DNA from: Uruburuella suis
GTDB taxonomy: Bacteria > Pseudomonadota > Gammaproteobacteria > Burkholderiales > Neisseriaceae
Direction: 5' to 3'
Assembly (NCBI RefSeq): GCF_004341385.1
Contig: NZ_SLXE01000001.1
Coordinates: 1 to 64,000, forward strand
Length of the DNA stretch: 64,000 nt
Of this stretch, positions 52,661-62,010 are shown one piece after another. The number at the start of each line of letters is the position of its first letter. The stretch's first letter is position 1. Below the pieces are notes generated by a model. It had not been told where the DNA came from. It saw nothing but the letters and a program-made list of their open reading frames with translations, and made no database searches. A program made the translations under genes and the position numbers.

Positions 52661-53695
52661 ATGCTGCAAACCGACAAGCTCACCGCCGCCGCGCCTCAGC
52701 GCATCATCACCGCGCAAAGCATTTCTTCGCAAGAAGAGCTGCTCGAACGCGCTCTGCGCCCGAAAACATTGGCCGATTATATCGGCCAGGCCAAAGCCAA
52801 AGAGCAATTGGCGATTTTTATCGAGGCGGCCAAAAAGCGCGGCGAAGCGCTCGACCACACTTTATTATTCGGCCCGCCGGGCTTGGGCAAAACCACGTTG
52901 GCGCACATTATCGCCAAAGAATTGGGCGTGAACCTGCGCCAAACCAGCGGCCCCGTGCTCGAGCGCGCCGGCGATTTGGCGGCGCTGCTCACCAATTTAG
53001 AGCCGCACGATGTGCTCTTTATCGATGAAATCCACCGCTTAAGCCCGGTGGTGGAAGAAATTCTTTATCCGGCGCTCGAAGATTACCAGCTCGACATCAT
53101 GATCGGCGAAGGCCCGGCGGCGCGTTCGGTAAAAATCGACTTGCCGCCTTTCACGCTGGTGGGCGCCACCACCCGCGCCGGTATGCTCACCAACCCTTTG
53201 CGCGACCGCTTCGGCATTGTGTCGCGGCTGGAATTTTACGAAACCCACGATTTGGCCACCATTGTGGCGCGTTCGGCGCAATTGCTGCAATTGAACATGG
53301 GCGCAGAGGGCGCGTGGGAAATCGCCCGCCGCAGCCGCGGCACACCGCGCATCGCCAACCGCCTGCTGCGGCGCGTGCGCGATTATGCCGAGGTGAAAAA
53401 CAACGGCATCATCAGCGCCGAAGTGGCCGATGCGGCGCTTTCCATGCTCGATGTGGATGCGGCGGGGCTTGATGTGATGGACCGGAAATTTCTCGAAGCC
53501 ATTTTGCACAAATTCAGCGGCGGCCCGGTGGGGCTGGAAAACGTGGCCGCCGCCATCGGCGAATCCACCGACACCATTGAAGACGTGATCGAGCCTTATC
53601 TGATTCAGCAAGGCTTTTTGCAGCGCACCCCGCGCGGGCGCATGGCCACGCAAATCAGCTATCTGCACTTTGGTTTGCAGCAGGAAAAAGAATAG
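52661..53695 (+). CDS. ruvB: Holliday junction branch-migration ATPase RuvB
   Basis: A 344-residue AAA+ protein of normal length. Walker A is GPPGLGKTTLAH, Walker B is LFIDEIHRL, sensor 1 is in GATTRAGML, and the RuvB winged-helix C-terminus has GLDVMDRKFL and TPRGR. It drives branch migration with RuvA, which is elsewhere. Flanked by DUS copies on both sides. Confidence 0.98.
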   Translation: MLQTDKLTAAAPQRIITAQSISSQEELLERALRPKTLADYIGQAKAKEQLAIFIEAAKKRGEALDHTLLFGPPGLGKTTLAHIIAKELGVNLRQTSGPVLERAGDLAALLTNLEPHDVLFIDEIHRLSPVVEEILYPALEDYQLDIMIGEGPAARSVKIDLPPFTLVGATTRAGMLTNPLRDRFGIVSRLEFYETHDLATIVARSAQLLQLNMGAEGAWEIARRSRGTPRIANRLLRRVRDYAEVKNNGIISAEVADAALSMLDVDAAGLDVMDRKFLEAILHKFSGGPVGLENVAAAIGESTDTIEDVIEPYLIQQGFLQRTPRGRMATQISYLHFGLQQEKE

Positions 53696-53699
53696 CGAG

Positions 53700-53730
53700 A
53701 GGCCGTCTGAAAAGTTTTCAGACGGCCTTT
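53700..53730. terminator. Inverted DUS pair after ruvB
   Basis: AGGCCGTCTGAAAAG pairs with its complement and is followed by TTTTA. Confidence 0.78.
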
Positions 53731-53848
53731 TACATCATTGATTTGAATTTTTTGGCAAGCGGCAGTATATTTTTAACTATAGTTAGCATAACTTAAACGG
53801 CATCCGCTTAGAATAATCAAGTTAACCCCGGATAATAAAGAACACACC

Positions 53849-54613
53849 ATGTCTGAACATTCTCCGATTATCATTGCCACTTATAATATGCACAAAGGCA
53901 TGTCGGCGCTCAACCGCAAAGTGCAGGTTGAAAGCATGGCCGAGGCCTTGCAGGGCTTGAAATCCGACGTGCTTTTTTTGCAGGAGGTGCAGGGTGAAAA
54001 CCTGCGCCGCCAGCTCAAGCTGCCCGCGTTTCCCGCCCAGCCGCATTACGACATCATCAGCGAGCATCTTTCGTTTTACAGCAGCTACGGCAAAAACGCA
54101 GTGTTTCCCGAGCGCCATCATGGTAATGCCATTTTGAGCCATCTGCCGATTGAAACGCGCCACAACCTCAATATCAGTGTGAACAAACTCGAGCAGCGCG
54201 GCGTGCTGCATTGCGAAATCCATCCCGAAGGCTGGCCGTTTCCGCTGGTGTGTTTGTGTGCGCATCTGAATTTGCGCGAGCCCGACCGCAACAAGCAATA
54301 TCAGGCCATTTTTGAATATGTGAGCCGGCATGTGCACCCGATGAGCCCGCTGATTATCGCCGGCGATTTTAACGATTGGCGGCAAAAATCCTGTCTTTCG
54401 CTCGGCAGTGCGCTCAATTTACAGGAAGTGTTTATCGACACGCTGGGGCAGCGCCCGAAAACGTTCCCCGCACGCATGCCGCTGCTCAGCCTCGACCGCA
54501 TCTACACGCGCAATTTGGAAGTGCTCGATGCGCAAGTGCACAAAAGCCGGCAATGGCAGCTTTTGTCCGACCATCTGCCCTTGAGCGCCAAAGTGCGCCC
54601 GCGCCTGCCTTGA
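53849..54613 (+). CDS. Endonuclease/exonuclease/phosphatase-family protein
   Basis: A 254-residue EEP-fold Mg-dependent hydrolase. Recognisable motifs are IATYNMHKG, LFLQEVQG (metal Glu), IIAGDFNDWR (Asp/Asn) and the C-terminal SDHLPLSA (catalytic Asp-His). No signal peptide. Substrates in this superfamily range from DNA to phosphoesters of lipids; none can be assigned. Monocistronic between DUS hairpins. Confidence 0.87.
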   Translation: MSEHSPIIIATYNMHKGMSALNRKVQVESMAEALQGLKSDVLFLQEVQGENLRRQLKLPAFPAQPHYDIISEHLSFYSSYGKNAVFPERHHGNAILSHLPIETRHNLNISVNKLEQRGVLHCEIHPEGWPFPLVCLCAHLNLREPDRNKQYQAIFEYVSRHVHPMSPLIIAGDFNDWRQKSCLSLGSALNLQEVFIDTLGQRPKTFPARMPLLSLDRIYTRNLEVLDAQVHKSRQWQLLSDHLPLSAKVRPRLP

Positions 54614-54638
54614 GCGGTGTGGATGTTGGCTATCTTGA

Positions 54639-54677
54639 GGCCGTCTGAAGCCGTTGCTCATGGTTTCAGACGGCCTT
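54639..54677. terminator. Inverted DUS pair
   Basis: AGGCCGTCTGAAGCC and GTTTCAGACGGCCT with a ~14-bp spacer. Confidence 0.7.
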
Positions 54678-54751
54678 TGCGGTGTGATAATGCCGGTTCG
54701 GCCAAAATTTGCTGCCCATATCCGGCGCCCCGATAATCTGCATATTGTGCG

Positions 54752-54779
54752 TTAATATTGTGTTAAAACGCGGTATAAT
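54752..54779 (+). promoter_or_regulatory. Probable promoter of trpG-trpD
   Basis: TTAATA at 54752-54757 and TATAAT at 54774-54779 have a 16-bp spacing, about 55 bp before the trpG start. No leader peptide with Trp codons was seen between promoter and gene. Confidence 0.45.
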
Positions 54780-54832
54780 CGCGCTTTCAGACGGCCTCTT
54801 GCCGCCGCGCACCTGTTTTGCGAAAGAACATC

Positions 54833-55420
54833 ATGCTCTTGATGATAGACAATTACGACAGCTTCACCTACAACATCGTGCAATATTTCGCCGAGCTCGG
54901 CCAAGAAGTGCTGGTGCGCCGCAACGACGACATCACGCCGGCCGAAATCGAAGCGCTCAAGCCCCAATATCTGGTGATAGGCCCCGGCCCCTGTTCGCCG
55001 CGCGAGGCCGGCATTTCTGTGGCCGCGATTCAGCATTTTGCCGGCAAGCTGCCGATTATGGGCGTTTGCTTGGGCCATCAGGCCATCGGCGAAGCCTTTG
55101 GCGGCCATATTGTGCGCGCCAAAACGCTGATGCACGGCAAAGTGTCGCCGGTGCATCACCATGCTCAAGGCATGTTTCAAGGCCTGCCCAACCCGGTAAC
55201 GTGCACGCGCTACCACAGCTTGGTGATCGAGCGCGAAAGCCTGCCCGAATGCCTGAACATCAGCGCCTGGACCGACGACGGCGAAATCATGGGCGTGCGC
55301 CATCAAAGCCTGCCGCTCGAAGGCGTGCAGTTTCACCCCGAAGCGCTGCTCACCGAGCACGGCCACGAGATGCTGAATAATTTCTTGATTGAATTCAAAA
55401 ACTTTCAGACGGCCTTTTAA
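54833..55420 (+). CDS. trpG: Anthranilate synthase glutamine amidotransferase subunit
   Basis: A 195-residue class I glutamine amidotransferase. The nucleophile is in GVCLGHQAIGEAFGG (about Cys79), with GPGPCSPREAG and the His-Glu pair in GVQFHPEALLTEHG. It feeds ammonia to TrpE, and perhaps PabB, as many bacteria share this subunit. The start at 54833 (MLLMIDNYDS) is the family start. The last codons (FQTAF) are encoded by an uptake sequence. trpD follows after 23 bp. Confidence 0.95.
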   Translation: MLLMIDNYDSFTYNIVQYFAELGQEVLVRRNDDITPAEIEALKPQYLVIGPGPCSPREAGISVAAIQHFAGKLPIMGVCLGHQAIGEAFGGHIVRAKTLMHGKVSPVHHHAQGMFQGLPNPVTCTRYHSLVIERESLPECLNISAWTDDGEIMGVRHQSLPLEGVQFHPEALLTEHGHEMLNNFLIEFKNFQTAF

Positions 55421-55443
55421 ATCATCCGCATAAAGAGAACCTT

Positions 55444-56478
55444 ATGATTACGCCCCAGCAAGCGCTTGCGCGGCTTTTAGACAACAACGAATTGTTTCAC
55501 GATGAAATGAGCGGCCTGATGCGCCAAATCATGAGCGCGCAGGTGGCGCCGGAAATGGTGGCCGCTTTGTTGGTGGCCTTGCGCATGAAGGTGGAAACCG
55601 TGGCCGAAATCGCCGCCGCCGCCGGCGTGATGCGCGAATTCGCCACGCCGGTGCCCGTGGCCGGCAAGCAGCATTTGGTGGACATTGTGGGCACCGGCGG
55701 CGATGGCGCGCACACGTTCAATATTTCCAGCACCGCCATGTTTGTGGCCGCGGCGGCCGGCGCCAAAGTGGCCAAACACGGCGGGCGCTCGGTGTCGTCA
55801 TCCAGCGGCGCGGCCGATGTGATGGAAGAGATGGGCGTGTCGCTCGGCCTCTCGCCTGAAAAAGTGGGGCAATGCATCGAAGAAACCGGCATGGGCTTTA
55901 TGTTTGCGCCCAACCACCACAGCAGCATGCGTCATGTAGCGCCCGTGCGCAAAGCCTTAGGCGTGAAAACCGTGTTTAATATTTTGGGGCCGCTCACCAA
56001 TCCGGCCGCCGCGCCCAATCAGGTGTTGGGCGTGTTTCACGTTGATTTGGTGGGCATACTTTCGCGCGTGTTGCAGCAGCTGGGCGCCGAGCATGTGTTG
56101 GTGGTGCACGGCAGCGACGGGCTCGATGAAATCACCCTCACCGGCCAGAGCCGCGTGGCCGAGCTTAAAAACGGCGAAATCAGCGAATACAGTATCCACC
56201 CCGAGCAATTCGGCATTGCCGTGCGCGAAAACCTCGACGACATCAAAGTGGCCGATGCCGCCCAATCGCTGGCGATGATGAACCGCGTGTTGGCCGGCGA
56301 AGCCGGTGCTGCGCGCGATATCGTGCTGCTCAATGCGGCGGCCACCATTTATGCGGCGAATGTTGCCGATTCTTTGGAAGCGGGCGTGGAAGCCGCGCGC
56401 GAAGCCATCGATTCGGGCAGGGCGCGCGCCAAACAGCAAGAATTGGTGGCCGCATCGCAGCGCTTGGCTCAGGGTTGA
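55444..56478 (+). CDS. trpD: Anthranilate phosphoribosyltransferase
   Basis: A 344-residue TrpD of full length with VGTGGDGAHTFNISS (PRPP phosphate loop), KHGGRSVSSSSGAAD and APNHHSSMRHVAPVRKALG (anthranilate site). It is the second step of tryptophan synthesis and co-transcribed with trpG. Confidence 0.97.
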   Translation: MITPQQALARLLDNNELFHDEMSGLMRQIMSAQVAPEMVAALLVALRMKVETVAEIAAAAGVMREFATPVPVAGKQHLVDIVGTGGDGAHTFNISSTAMFVAAAAGAKVAKHGGRSVSSSSGAADVMEEMGVSLGLSPEKVGQCIEETGMGFMFAPNHHSSMRHVAPVRKALGVKTVFNILGPLTNPAAAPNQVLGVFHVDLVGILSRVLQQLGAEHVLVVHGSDGLDEITLTGQSRVAELKNGEISEYSIHPEQFGIAVRENLDDIKVADAAQSLAMMNRVLAGEAGAARDIVLLNAAATIYAANVADSLEAGVEAAREAIDSGRARAKQQELVAASQRLAQG

Positions 56479-56496
56479 AAATAAACAGGCTTGTTA

Positions 56497-56529
56497 AAAT
56501 GCCGTCTGAAAGCTTTCAGATGGCATTTT
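56497..56529. terminator. AT-dialect DUS hairpin after trpD
   Basis: AAAATGCCGTCTGAAAGC pairs with GCTTTCAGATGGCATTTT. The left arm is the ATGCCGTCTGAA dialect of pathogenic Neisseria, rare in this window. Confidence 0.75.
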
Positions 56530-56570
56530 TTATGGGTATCAATAAACTGGAAGCCGATGTTTTATAGATC

Positions 56571-56809
56571 AGGCTGAGGCCTTTGTAAAACACCCTTTCC
56601 GTCGCTCCTGCGCAGGCGGGTGTCCAGTGCAAAGCAGCGCCTTGCTTATCTCACATATTTCTGAAAATAATAAATTTTTTATAAAATCAAATATTTGATT
56701 TCTCATATTTTCATGGTAGCTACCTGCCCGACAACTGAAGCTGCGCTTCAGACTGGGCTCCTGCCTGCGCAGGAGCGACGGAAAGGGTGTTTTGCAAAGG
56801 CCTCAGGCT
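56571..56809. repeat. dRS3/NIME-like inverted repeat element
   Basis: A 239-bp non-coding unit whose 47-bp ends (56571-56617 and 56763-56809) are reverse complements with two mismatches. The inner part of the right arm carries GCTCCTGCCTGCGCAGGAGC, a 20-bp palindrome laid out like the neisserial dRS3 (ATTCCC-N8-GGGAAT) next to a sequence resembling NIME repeats (TTTCCGTCGCTCCTGCGCAG). The centre is A+T-rich. No gene is seen between trpD and 56931. Confidence 0.6.
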
Positions 56810-56820
56810 GTATACATTTC

Positions 56821-56850
56821 AGGCCGTCTGAAAAAGTTTCAGACGGCCTG
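56821..56850. terminator. Inverted DUS pair
   Basis: CAGGCCGTCTGAAAAAG pairs with its complement, beyond the 3' end of the DUF1963 gene. Confidence 0.7.
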
Positions 56851-56930
56851 AAATCTGCGCCAAAAAAGCGTGCATGATTTCAACGCAATCCAAGCATGAA
56901 AATCAAGCGCAAGATGCGGATGGCTTTGTT

Positions 56931-59276
56931 TTAATAGCAATCCCAATTAAACCAGCTGCGCTCGAAATGCCCGCCCGCCAAATCTTCGGCGTTGATAAAA
57001 AACGCGCCCACGCCGCTGTCGCCCCACAAAATATCCACATCGTTGCCGTGGCCGGCGGAATCGAGTTGGAACAATAATATATCTTCCTGCTTTGCTGCAT
57101 GGTAATAGCGCGGATCGGTTTGGGTGAAGAAGGGGTAGCCCATCAAATGGTTGCTGCTTTGCTGGCGGTTGATAATGGCTTCGATCGCTTCGATGGCATC
57201 GTCGCTCAGGCCTTGTTGCTGCGCCCATTGATATAAGGGCGCGCCGTGGTGTTGCGCAAATTCAAAGCTGTCGTGCAGCAGATATTGGCTTTGCAGGCTG
57301 CCTGAAACGGCGTATTCGCCGGACACCGGATGCCCCCAGTAAGGCGCGGATTCATCATCCGCGAGCGTGTGCATTTCCGGCATTAATTGGCGGCAGCAGG
57401 CGGTTTTGGCGGGGTTCATTTCTTGCTGCAATGCATACAGGCGTTGGTCGCTGGCGACGGGGTTGCCAATCAGCATCAATGCGTCGGTGCGGCTGCGGAT
57501 GCTGGCGATTTGCGGCAGCAGCACGGCGCGCTCGGACGACCACAGTGTGCTCAATTCGGCATCATCCAGCGCGGCGACTTGGCGGTCGTTGTCGGCGATA
57601 AAGGTGTGCAGAATCGCTTGGGCGGCTTCGGCTTCGTTTTCATCGTCGGCGCTGTCGGTGTCGGCATAGATGCCGAATAAGTCGCGCACTTGCAGCAGCT
57701 GCTCGCGGCTGGGGGCGATATTCGCGGGCATGGCGGTGCTTTCGTCCACAGTCAAACCGGCGGCCTGAAAATGCGCCGCCAGCCGCGCCATGCGCCCGCC
57801 GAGCATGGTGCGTTCCAAGCCGCTGATGCGCGTCCGCAAGTCGGCATCGGCGCTGATGGCCGCCTGCATGGCAGCGGCGGTGTCGGGTATGGCCATGGCC
57901 AGCAGCATGTCTAATTGTTCGGCTTGCTCGAATAGGGCGCCTTGGGCAATCAAGGTGTCGGCCGCGGCCTGCATTTTTGCCCGCTCCTGTGCCCAGGTTT
58001 GGCTGAGTTTGGCATCGCCAAAGGCGGCCACCAATTCATCCTGCATTTGCCAATCCACTTCCAGCACGGCTTGCGGGTGGCTGCGCCAATAGGCTTGCCA
58101 TTGCGATTGGCTGCGCACACCGGCAATGGCGTCGAGCAGGGCGGCATCGTCCATTTCATCGCTCAGCGCCCATAAATCGACATAAGGGCTCTGCCCCATC
58201 AATTCGATAATGGCCGCTTCGCTGCGCGGGCACAAGGCCGCCAGCGCCTGCCCCAATTGCGCGGGATTGCGCAAGGGCTCAAGCTTGTTGAGGCTGGCAA
58301 TGCGCGCTTTGATGTTGCTCAGTATGGCGCTGTGTTCGGCCTGCCAAGCTTCGTTTAATCCGGCATGGTTGATGGCTTTGACCAGATGGTTTTTGCGCGC
58401 CGCCCAGCCTTGTATCAGCGCTTCGGGGTGGTGTTGCCAATCGGCCTGGAAAGCTTCATCGGTTTGCTGCCAATCCGAATTAACGGCCACGGGCTCGCCA
58501 TTCACATAAAGCGCGGTGTCGTGCATATACCAATCCATCAGCGCCATGGTGTGCTCGCCGGAAGCCATTAAATCCAGCACCCGTTTTTCGCTTTGCGCCA
58601 GCCACGGTGATGCCGCCGCACTGATGGCGCTGATGTCGTTCACTTCTTTTTGCTCGATTTCAGCCACAAATGCAGGCAACGCGGCCAGCATGGCGGCTTC
58701 TTCCTGCTGCCAATAGCGGCTTAACTCGGCATCGGCCACTTTGGCCGCCACGGCTGCTTTGAGCGCCAGCCAGCGGCGGATTTCGGCTTGTGGGTCTGCC
58801 GCCCAGCGTGCTTGAAATTCGGGGTCGGCCAAGGTTTCCGGTTCGCCGTCTTCATCTTCGTAAAAGGCGTTGGCGGGAAAGAGGGCGCGTTGCTCGGCGC
58901 GGCTGAGCGAGGCGGCGGCGGTGTCGGCAAAATACACGGTGGCGATGCCGCTGCGGTTGTCGGGATTGTCGTAATCCATGCCCAAGCCGTCATCAAACGG
59001 GTCGATGTAAAAGGCCAGCAGGCCGGCGGCGGGCAAGGCCGGGTGCGGCGGCAGCTCGGCCAGATTAAATTGCGCCAACAAAGCCAGCGGCTGGCCGCGG
59101 CAATTGCGCGGGTAATCGCGCTGTTGCGGCCAATAGCCGATGCCGCCCACGCGTGAAGAGGTGGGCGGCAATGAGTCCGGCGCGGGTGATAAGGTGAGCG
59201 CCAACACGTTTTGCGCGCTGGCGGCGATGCGCTCGATTTGCTCGGCGCTCAGATGGGCTTTTAATTGATTCAGCAT
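56931..59276 (-). CDS. Split DUF1963 (YwqG-like) protein with a large helical insertion
   Basis: A 781-residue protein. The N-terminal ~150 residues (VGGIGYWPQQRDYPRNCRG, LLAQFNLAELPPHPALPAAG, LLAFYIDPFDDGLGMDYDNP) and the C-terminal ~130 (HLMGYPFFTQTDPRY, ILLFQLDSAGHGNDVDILWG) are the two halves of a YwqG/DUF1963 fold. Between them lie about 500 residues of helical sequence with three to four degenerate ~37-residue repeats of the form W-x3-P-x-A...W...A.L...W..E. The family's function is unknown. The start at 59276 follows AAAGGGGAAACC; a longer frame to 59363 is less likely. A Simonsiella-type uptake sequence lies inside the gene. Confidence 0.75.
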   Translation of the reverse strand: MLNQLKAHLSAEQIERIAASAQNVLALTLSPAPDSLPPTSSRVGGIGYWPQQRDYPRNCRGQPLALLAQFNLAELPPHPALPAAGLLAFYIDPFDDGLGMDYDNPDNRSGIATVYFADTAAASLSRAEQRALFPANAFYEDEDGEPETLADPEFQARWAADPQAEIRRWLALKAAVAAKVADAELSRYWQQEEAAMLAALPAFVAEIEQKEVNDISAISAAASPWLAQSEKRVLDLMASGEHTMALMDWYMHDTALYVNGEPVAVNSDWQQTDEAFQADWQHHPEALIQGWAARKNHLVKAINHAGLNEAWQAEHSAILSNIKARIASLNKLEPLRNPAQLGQALAALCPRSEAAIIELMGQSPYVDLWALSDEMDDAALLDAIAGVRSQSQWQAYWRSHPQAVLEVDWQMQDELVAAFGDAKLSQTWAQERAKMQAAADTLIAQGALFEQAEQLDMLLAMAIPDTAAAMQAAISADADLRTRISGLERTMLGGRMARLAAHFQAAGLTVDESTAMPANIAPSREQLLQVRDLFGIYADTDSADDENEAEAAQAILHTFIADNDRQVAALDDAELSTLWSSERAVLLPQIASIRSRTDALMLIGNPVASDQRLYALQQEMNPAKTACCRQLMPEMHTLADDESAPYWGHPVSGEYAVSGSLQSQYLLHDSFEFAQHHGAPLYQWAQQQGLSDDAIEAIEAIINRQQSSNHLMGYPFFTQTDPRYYHAAKQEDILLFQLDSAGHGNDVDILWGDSGVGAFFINAEDLAGGHFERSWFNWDCY
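57295..57306. other. Simonsiella-dialect uptake sequence inside the DUF1963 gene
   Basis: AGGCTGCCTGAA is an exact match to the AG-simDUS; it differs from the resident dialect at two positions. A chance or mutated copy is possible. Confidence 0.5.
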
Positions 59277-59392
59277 GGTTTCCCCTTTTGTTGTGATACT
59301 GTATCTATCATGAATGTGCCGGAGTTTAGCACAATTGAATGATAAAATCATGTTCTGATTCAATAGGTTTTAGCGGCAAAAGGGCAGCTTGC

Positions 59393-59424
59393 AGGCCGTC
59401 TGAAAGCATGCGTTCAGACGGCCC
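59393..59424. terminator. Inverted DUS pair overlapping the fieF stop
   Basis: AGGCCGTCTGAAAGCATGC and GCGTTCAGACGGCC. The right arm contains the fieF stop codon on the minus strand. Confidence 0.7.
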
Positions 59425-60313
59425 CTTGCCCGGCGCTTTGCCCGTTTGCTTCAACCGGATCTTGATGCACCATCACTTCCGCATCTTCAAATAAAGCCCT
59501 TACCTGTGCGGCCACGGCCACGGCGATATCGTGTGCTTCCACAATGTTCAGCCGCGCATCCAAATCAATATGCATTTGAATAAAATGGCGCGCACCGGAG
59601 AGGCGGGTGCGCAAATCGTGGAGGCCGAGCACGCCGGGAACGGCTAGCGCGGCGGCTTCGATGCGGGCAACATCGGCCGGTGGCAGGGCTTTGTCCATCA
59701 AGGTGTTTACCGCTTCTATCGCAATTTTCGCGGCGCTCCAGAAAATCCAGCCGCCCAAAAGCAGCGCTAGCACGGCATCGGCACGCTGCCAGCCCCAAGC
59801 CGCCAGCACCAGCGCCACCAGCACCACGATATTGGAAGCGAAATCGGTTACATAATGCAGGCTATCGGCCGACACGGCTTGCGATTGCGCGTGGCGCAAC
59901 ACCCAGCGTTGAAACAGCACCAGCGCCAGCGTGAGCAGTAGCGACACCAACATCACGGCAATGCCCAGCGTGGTTTGCTGCAAAGGCTGCGGATGCAAGA
60001 GCCGCTCCACGGCATTGAGCAGCAAAAACACCGCCGAGCCGCCGATAAAGGCCGATTGCGCCAGCGCCGAGAGGCTCTCGGCCTTGCCGTGGCCGAAAGG
60101 GTGGTTGTCATCGGCCGGGCGCAAAGCCAGCCGCACGGCAAATAAATTCACGATGCTGGCCAGCGAATCGGTGAGCGAATCGACCAAGCTGGCCAAAAGG
60201 CTCACCGAGCCGCTGGCCAGCCAGGCCCAGGTTTTCAAGCCCACCAGCAAAATGGCGGTGGCTACTGAAGCATAAGTGGCCAGCGGCAGCAGGGTTTCAC
60301 GTTTGGTATCCAT
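59414..60313 (-). CDS. fieF: Cation diffusion facilitator (FieF-type)
   Basis: A 299-residue CDF exporter with six membrane helices. The metal site is formed by SLVDSLTDSLAS in helix 2 and DSLHYVTDFASN in helix 5 (HxxxD). A C-terminal cytoplasmic domain (about 205-290) ends HQDPVE. It exports Fe(II) or Zn(II) in exchange for protons. I start at 60313 (MDTKRETLLP). The final Ala-Val-stop is encoded by an uptake sequence. Confidence 0.9.
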   Translation of the reverse strand: MDTKRETLLPLATYASVATAILLVGLKTWAWLASGSVSLLASLVDSLTDSLASIVNLFAVRLALRPADDNHPFGHGKAESLSALAQSAFIGGSAVFLLLNAVERLLHPQPLQQTTLGIAVMLVSLLLTLALVLFQRWVLRHAQSQAVSADSLHYVTDFASNIVVLVALVLAAWGWQRADAVLALLLGGWIFWSAAKIAIEAVNTLMDKALPPADVARIEAAALAVPGVLGLHDLRTRLSGARHFIQMHIDLDARLNIVEAHDIAVAVAAQVRALFEDAEVMVHQDPVEANGQSAGQGAV

Positions 60314-60573
60314 AAAAGGTTTCCGTTTGGGCGGGTGTTGGCATGAAAGCAAAAGCAATATTGATGCAGTATAAACATCTGATGCTTAAGGCCGTCTGAA
60401 GCGCATGCAAACGCTGGCTTCGTTATGGCGTTGTGTTACAATATTTTAGAGTCAGTTTACAATCTTTTCTTGTGTTGTTTGCATGCTGAAACCGGCTGCA
60501 AATCAAGATGGCGAACAGGCTCTTAGAGATTCGCTTTTCGGTTGACCACTCAATTAAAACAAAGGATTTGCTT

Positions 60574-61956
60574 ATGGCTACCATCGCCCGCGACATTTTC
60601 AAGGCCTACGATATCCGCGGTATCGTCGGCAAAACGCTCACCAACGAAGCGGCTTATCTGATTGGCCGCGCCATCGGCACGCAGGCGGCAGAAAAAAATA
60701 TCCGCCAAATTGCGCTGGGTCGCGATGGCCGCCTCAGCGGCCCCGAATTGATGGAAAACCTCACGCGCGGCATCACCGAGAGCGGCATCGATGTGCTCAA
60801 TGTGGGCATGGTGGCCACGCCCATGCTTTATTTTGCAGCCTGGCAGCATTCCGAAGGCAGCGGCGTGATGATCACTGGCAGCCACAATCCGCCCGATTAT
60901 AACGGCTTTAAAATGATGTTGGGCGGCGAAACATTGGCCGGCGAGCTGATTCAGGATTTGTTGGCCATTATTGAAAAAGATGCCTTCAACACCTCCGCGA
61001 AGCCCGGCAGCGTGACCGAGAAAAACATCGCCGCCGAATATCAGGCGCATATTGTCGGCCACATCAAGCTCAAGCGGCCGATGAAAATCGTGATTGATGC
61101 GGGCAACGGCGTGGCCGGTGCCTTTGCCGGCGATCTGTATCGCGCTTTGGGCTGCGAAGTGACCGAGCTCTTTTGCGATGTCGACGGCCATTTCCCCAAC
61201 CACCATCCCGATCCGGCCAAGCCGGAAAACCTGCAAGATCTGATTCGCGCCCTGCAAGAGAGCGATGCGGAAATCGGCTTTGCCTTTGACGGCGACGGCG
61301 ACCGCTTGGGCGTGGTCACCAAAGATGCGCAGATTATTTATCCCGATCGCCAATTGATGCTGTTTGCACAAGATGTGTTGAGCCGCAACCCGGGCGCAAA
61401 AGTGATTTACGATGTGAAATCCACCCGCCTGCTGGCACCGTGGATTCGTGAGCACGGCGGCGAGCCGGTGATGGAAAAAACCGGCCACAGCTTTATCAAA
61501 GCTTCGATGAAGAAAAACGGCGCGCTGATGGCCGGTGAAATGAGCGGCCACGTGTTTTTCAAAGAGCGCTGGTTCGGCTTTGACGACGGCATGTATGCCG
61601 GCGCGCGCATGCTGGAAATCTTGTCGGCTTTCGACAGCCCCACAGCCGTGCTCAATGCGCTGCCCAACAGCATTTCCACACCCGAGCTCAACATTCATCT
61701 GGCCGAGGGCAGCAACGGCCACGAAGTGATTGCGAAGCTGGCGCAAACGGCGCAATTTGCCGGCAGCGACGAAATCATCACCATCGACGGCCTGCGCGTG
61801 GAATACCCCGACGGCTTCGGCCTGATGCGCGCTTCCAACACCACGCCGGTGCTGGTGTTGCGCTTTGAAGCCGACAGCGATGAAGCCATTGCGCGTATTC
61901 AAAACCAGTTTAAAGCCGTGGTGGAAAGCTACCCGGGCTTGCGCTGGCCGCTGTAA
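60574..61956 (+). CDS. pgm: Phosphomannomutase/phosphoglucomutase
   Basis: A 460-residue alpha-D-phosphohexomutase with all four domains. The phosphoserine loop is MITGSHNPPDYNGFK, the metal loop FDGDGDRLG, the sugar-binding loop AGEMSGHVFF and the phosphate-binding loop RASNTTPVL. It interconverts 1- and 6-phosphates of glucose or mannose for lipooligosaccharide and polysaccharide precursors. I start at 60574 (MATIARDIFKAYDIRG); a longer frame to 60508 lacks support. Confidence 0.94.
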   Translation: MATIARDIFKAYDIRGIVGKTLTNEAAYLIGRAIGTQAAEKNIRQIALGRDGRLSGPELMENLTRGITESGIDVLNVGMVATPMLYFAAWQHSEGSGVMITGSHNPPDYNGFKMMLGGETLAGELIQDLLAIIEKDAFNTSAKPGSVTEKNIAAEYQAHIVGHIKLKRPMKIVIDAGNGVAGAFAGDLYRALGCEVTELFCDVDGHFPNHHPDPAKPENLQDLIRALQESDAEIGFAFDGDGDRLGVVTKDAQIIYPDRQLMLFAQDVLSRNPGAKVIYDVKSTRLLAPWIREHGGEPVMEKTGHSFIKASMKKNGALMAGEMSGHVFFKERWFGFDDGMYAGARMLEILSAFDSPTAVLNALPNSISTPELNIHLAEGSNGHEVIAKLAQTAQFAGSDEIITIDGLRVEYPDGFGLMRASNTTPVLVLRFEADSDEAIARIQNQFKAVVESYPGLRWPL

Positions 61957-62010
61957 AGGCTGTTGGATTGATTGAAGCGGTAAAAGCCGTCGGTTTGCTA
62001 GGATACCCTA

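Noticed and set aside
60550..61902. A 450-codon open frame antisense to pgm
   Set aside because: pgm shows all four catalytic loops on the other strand; the antisense frame is a codon-bias shadow.
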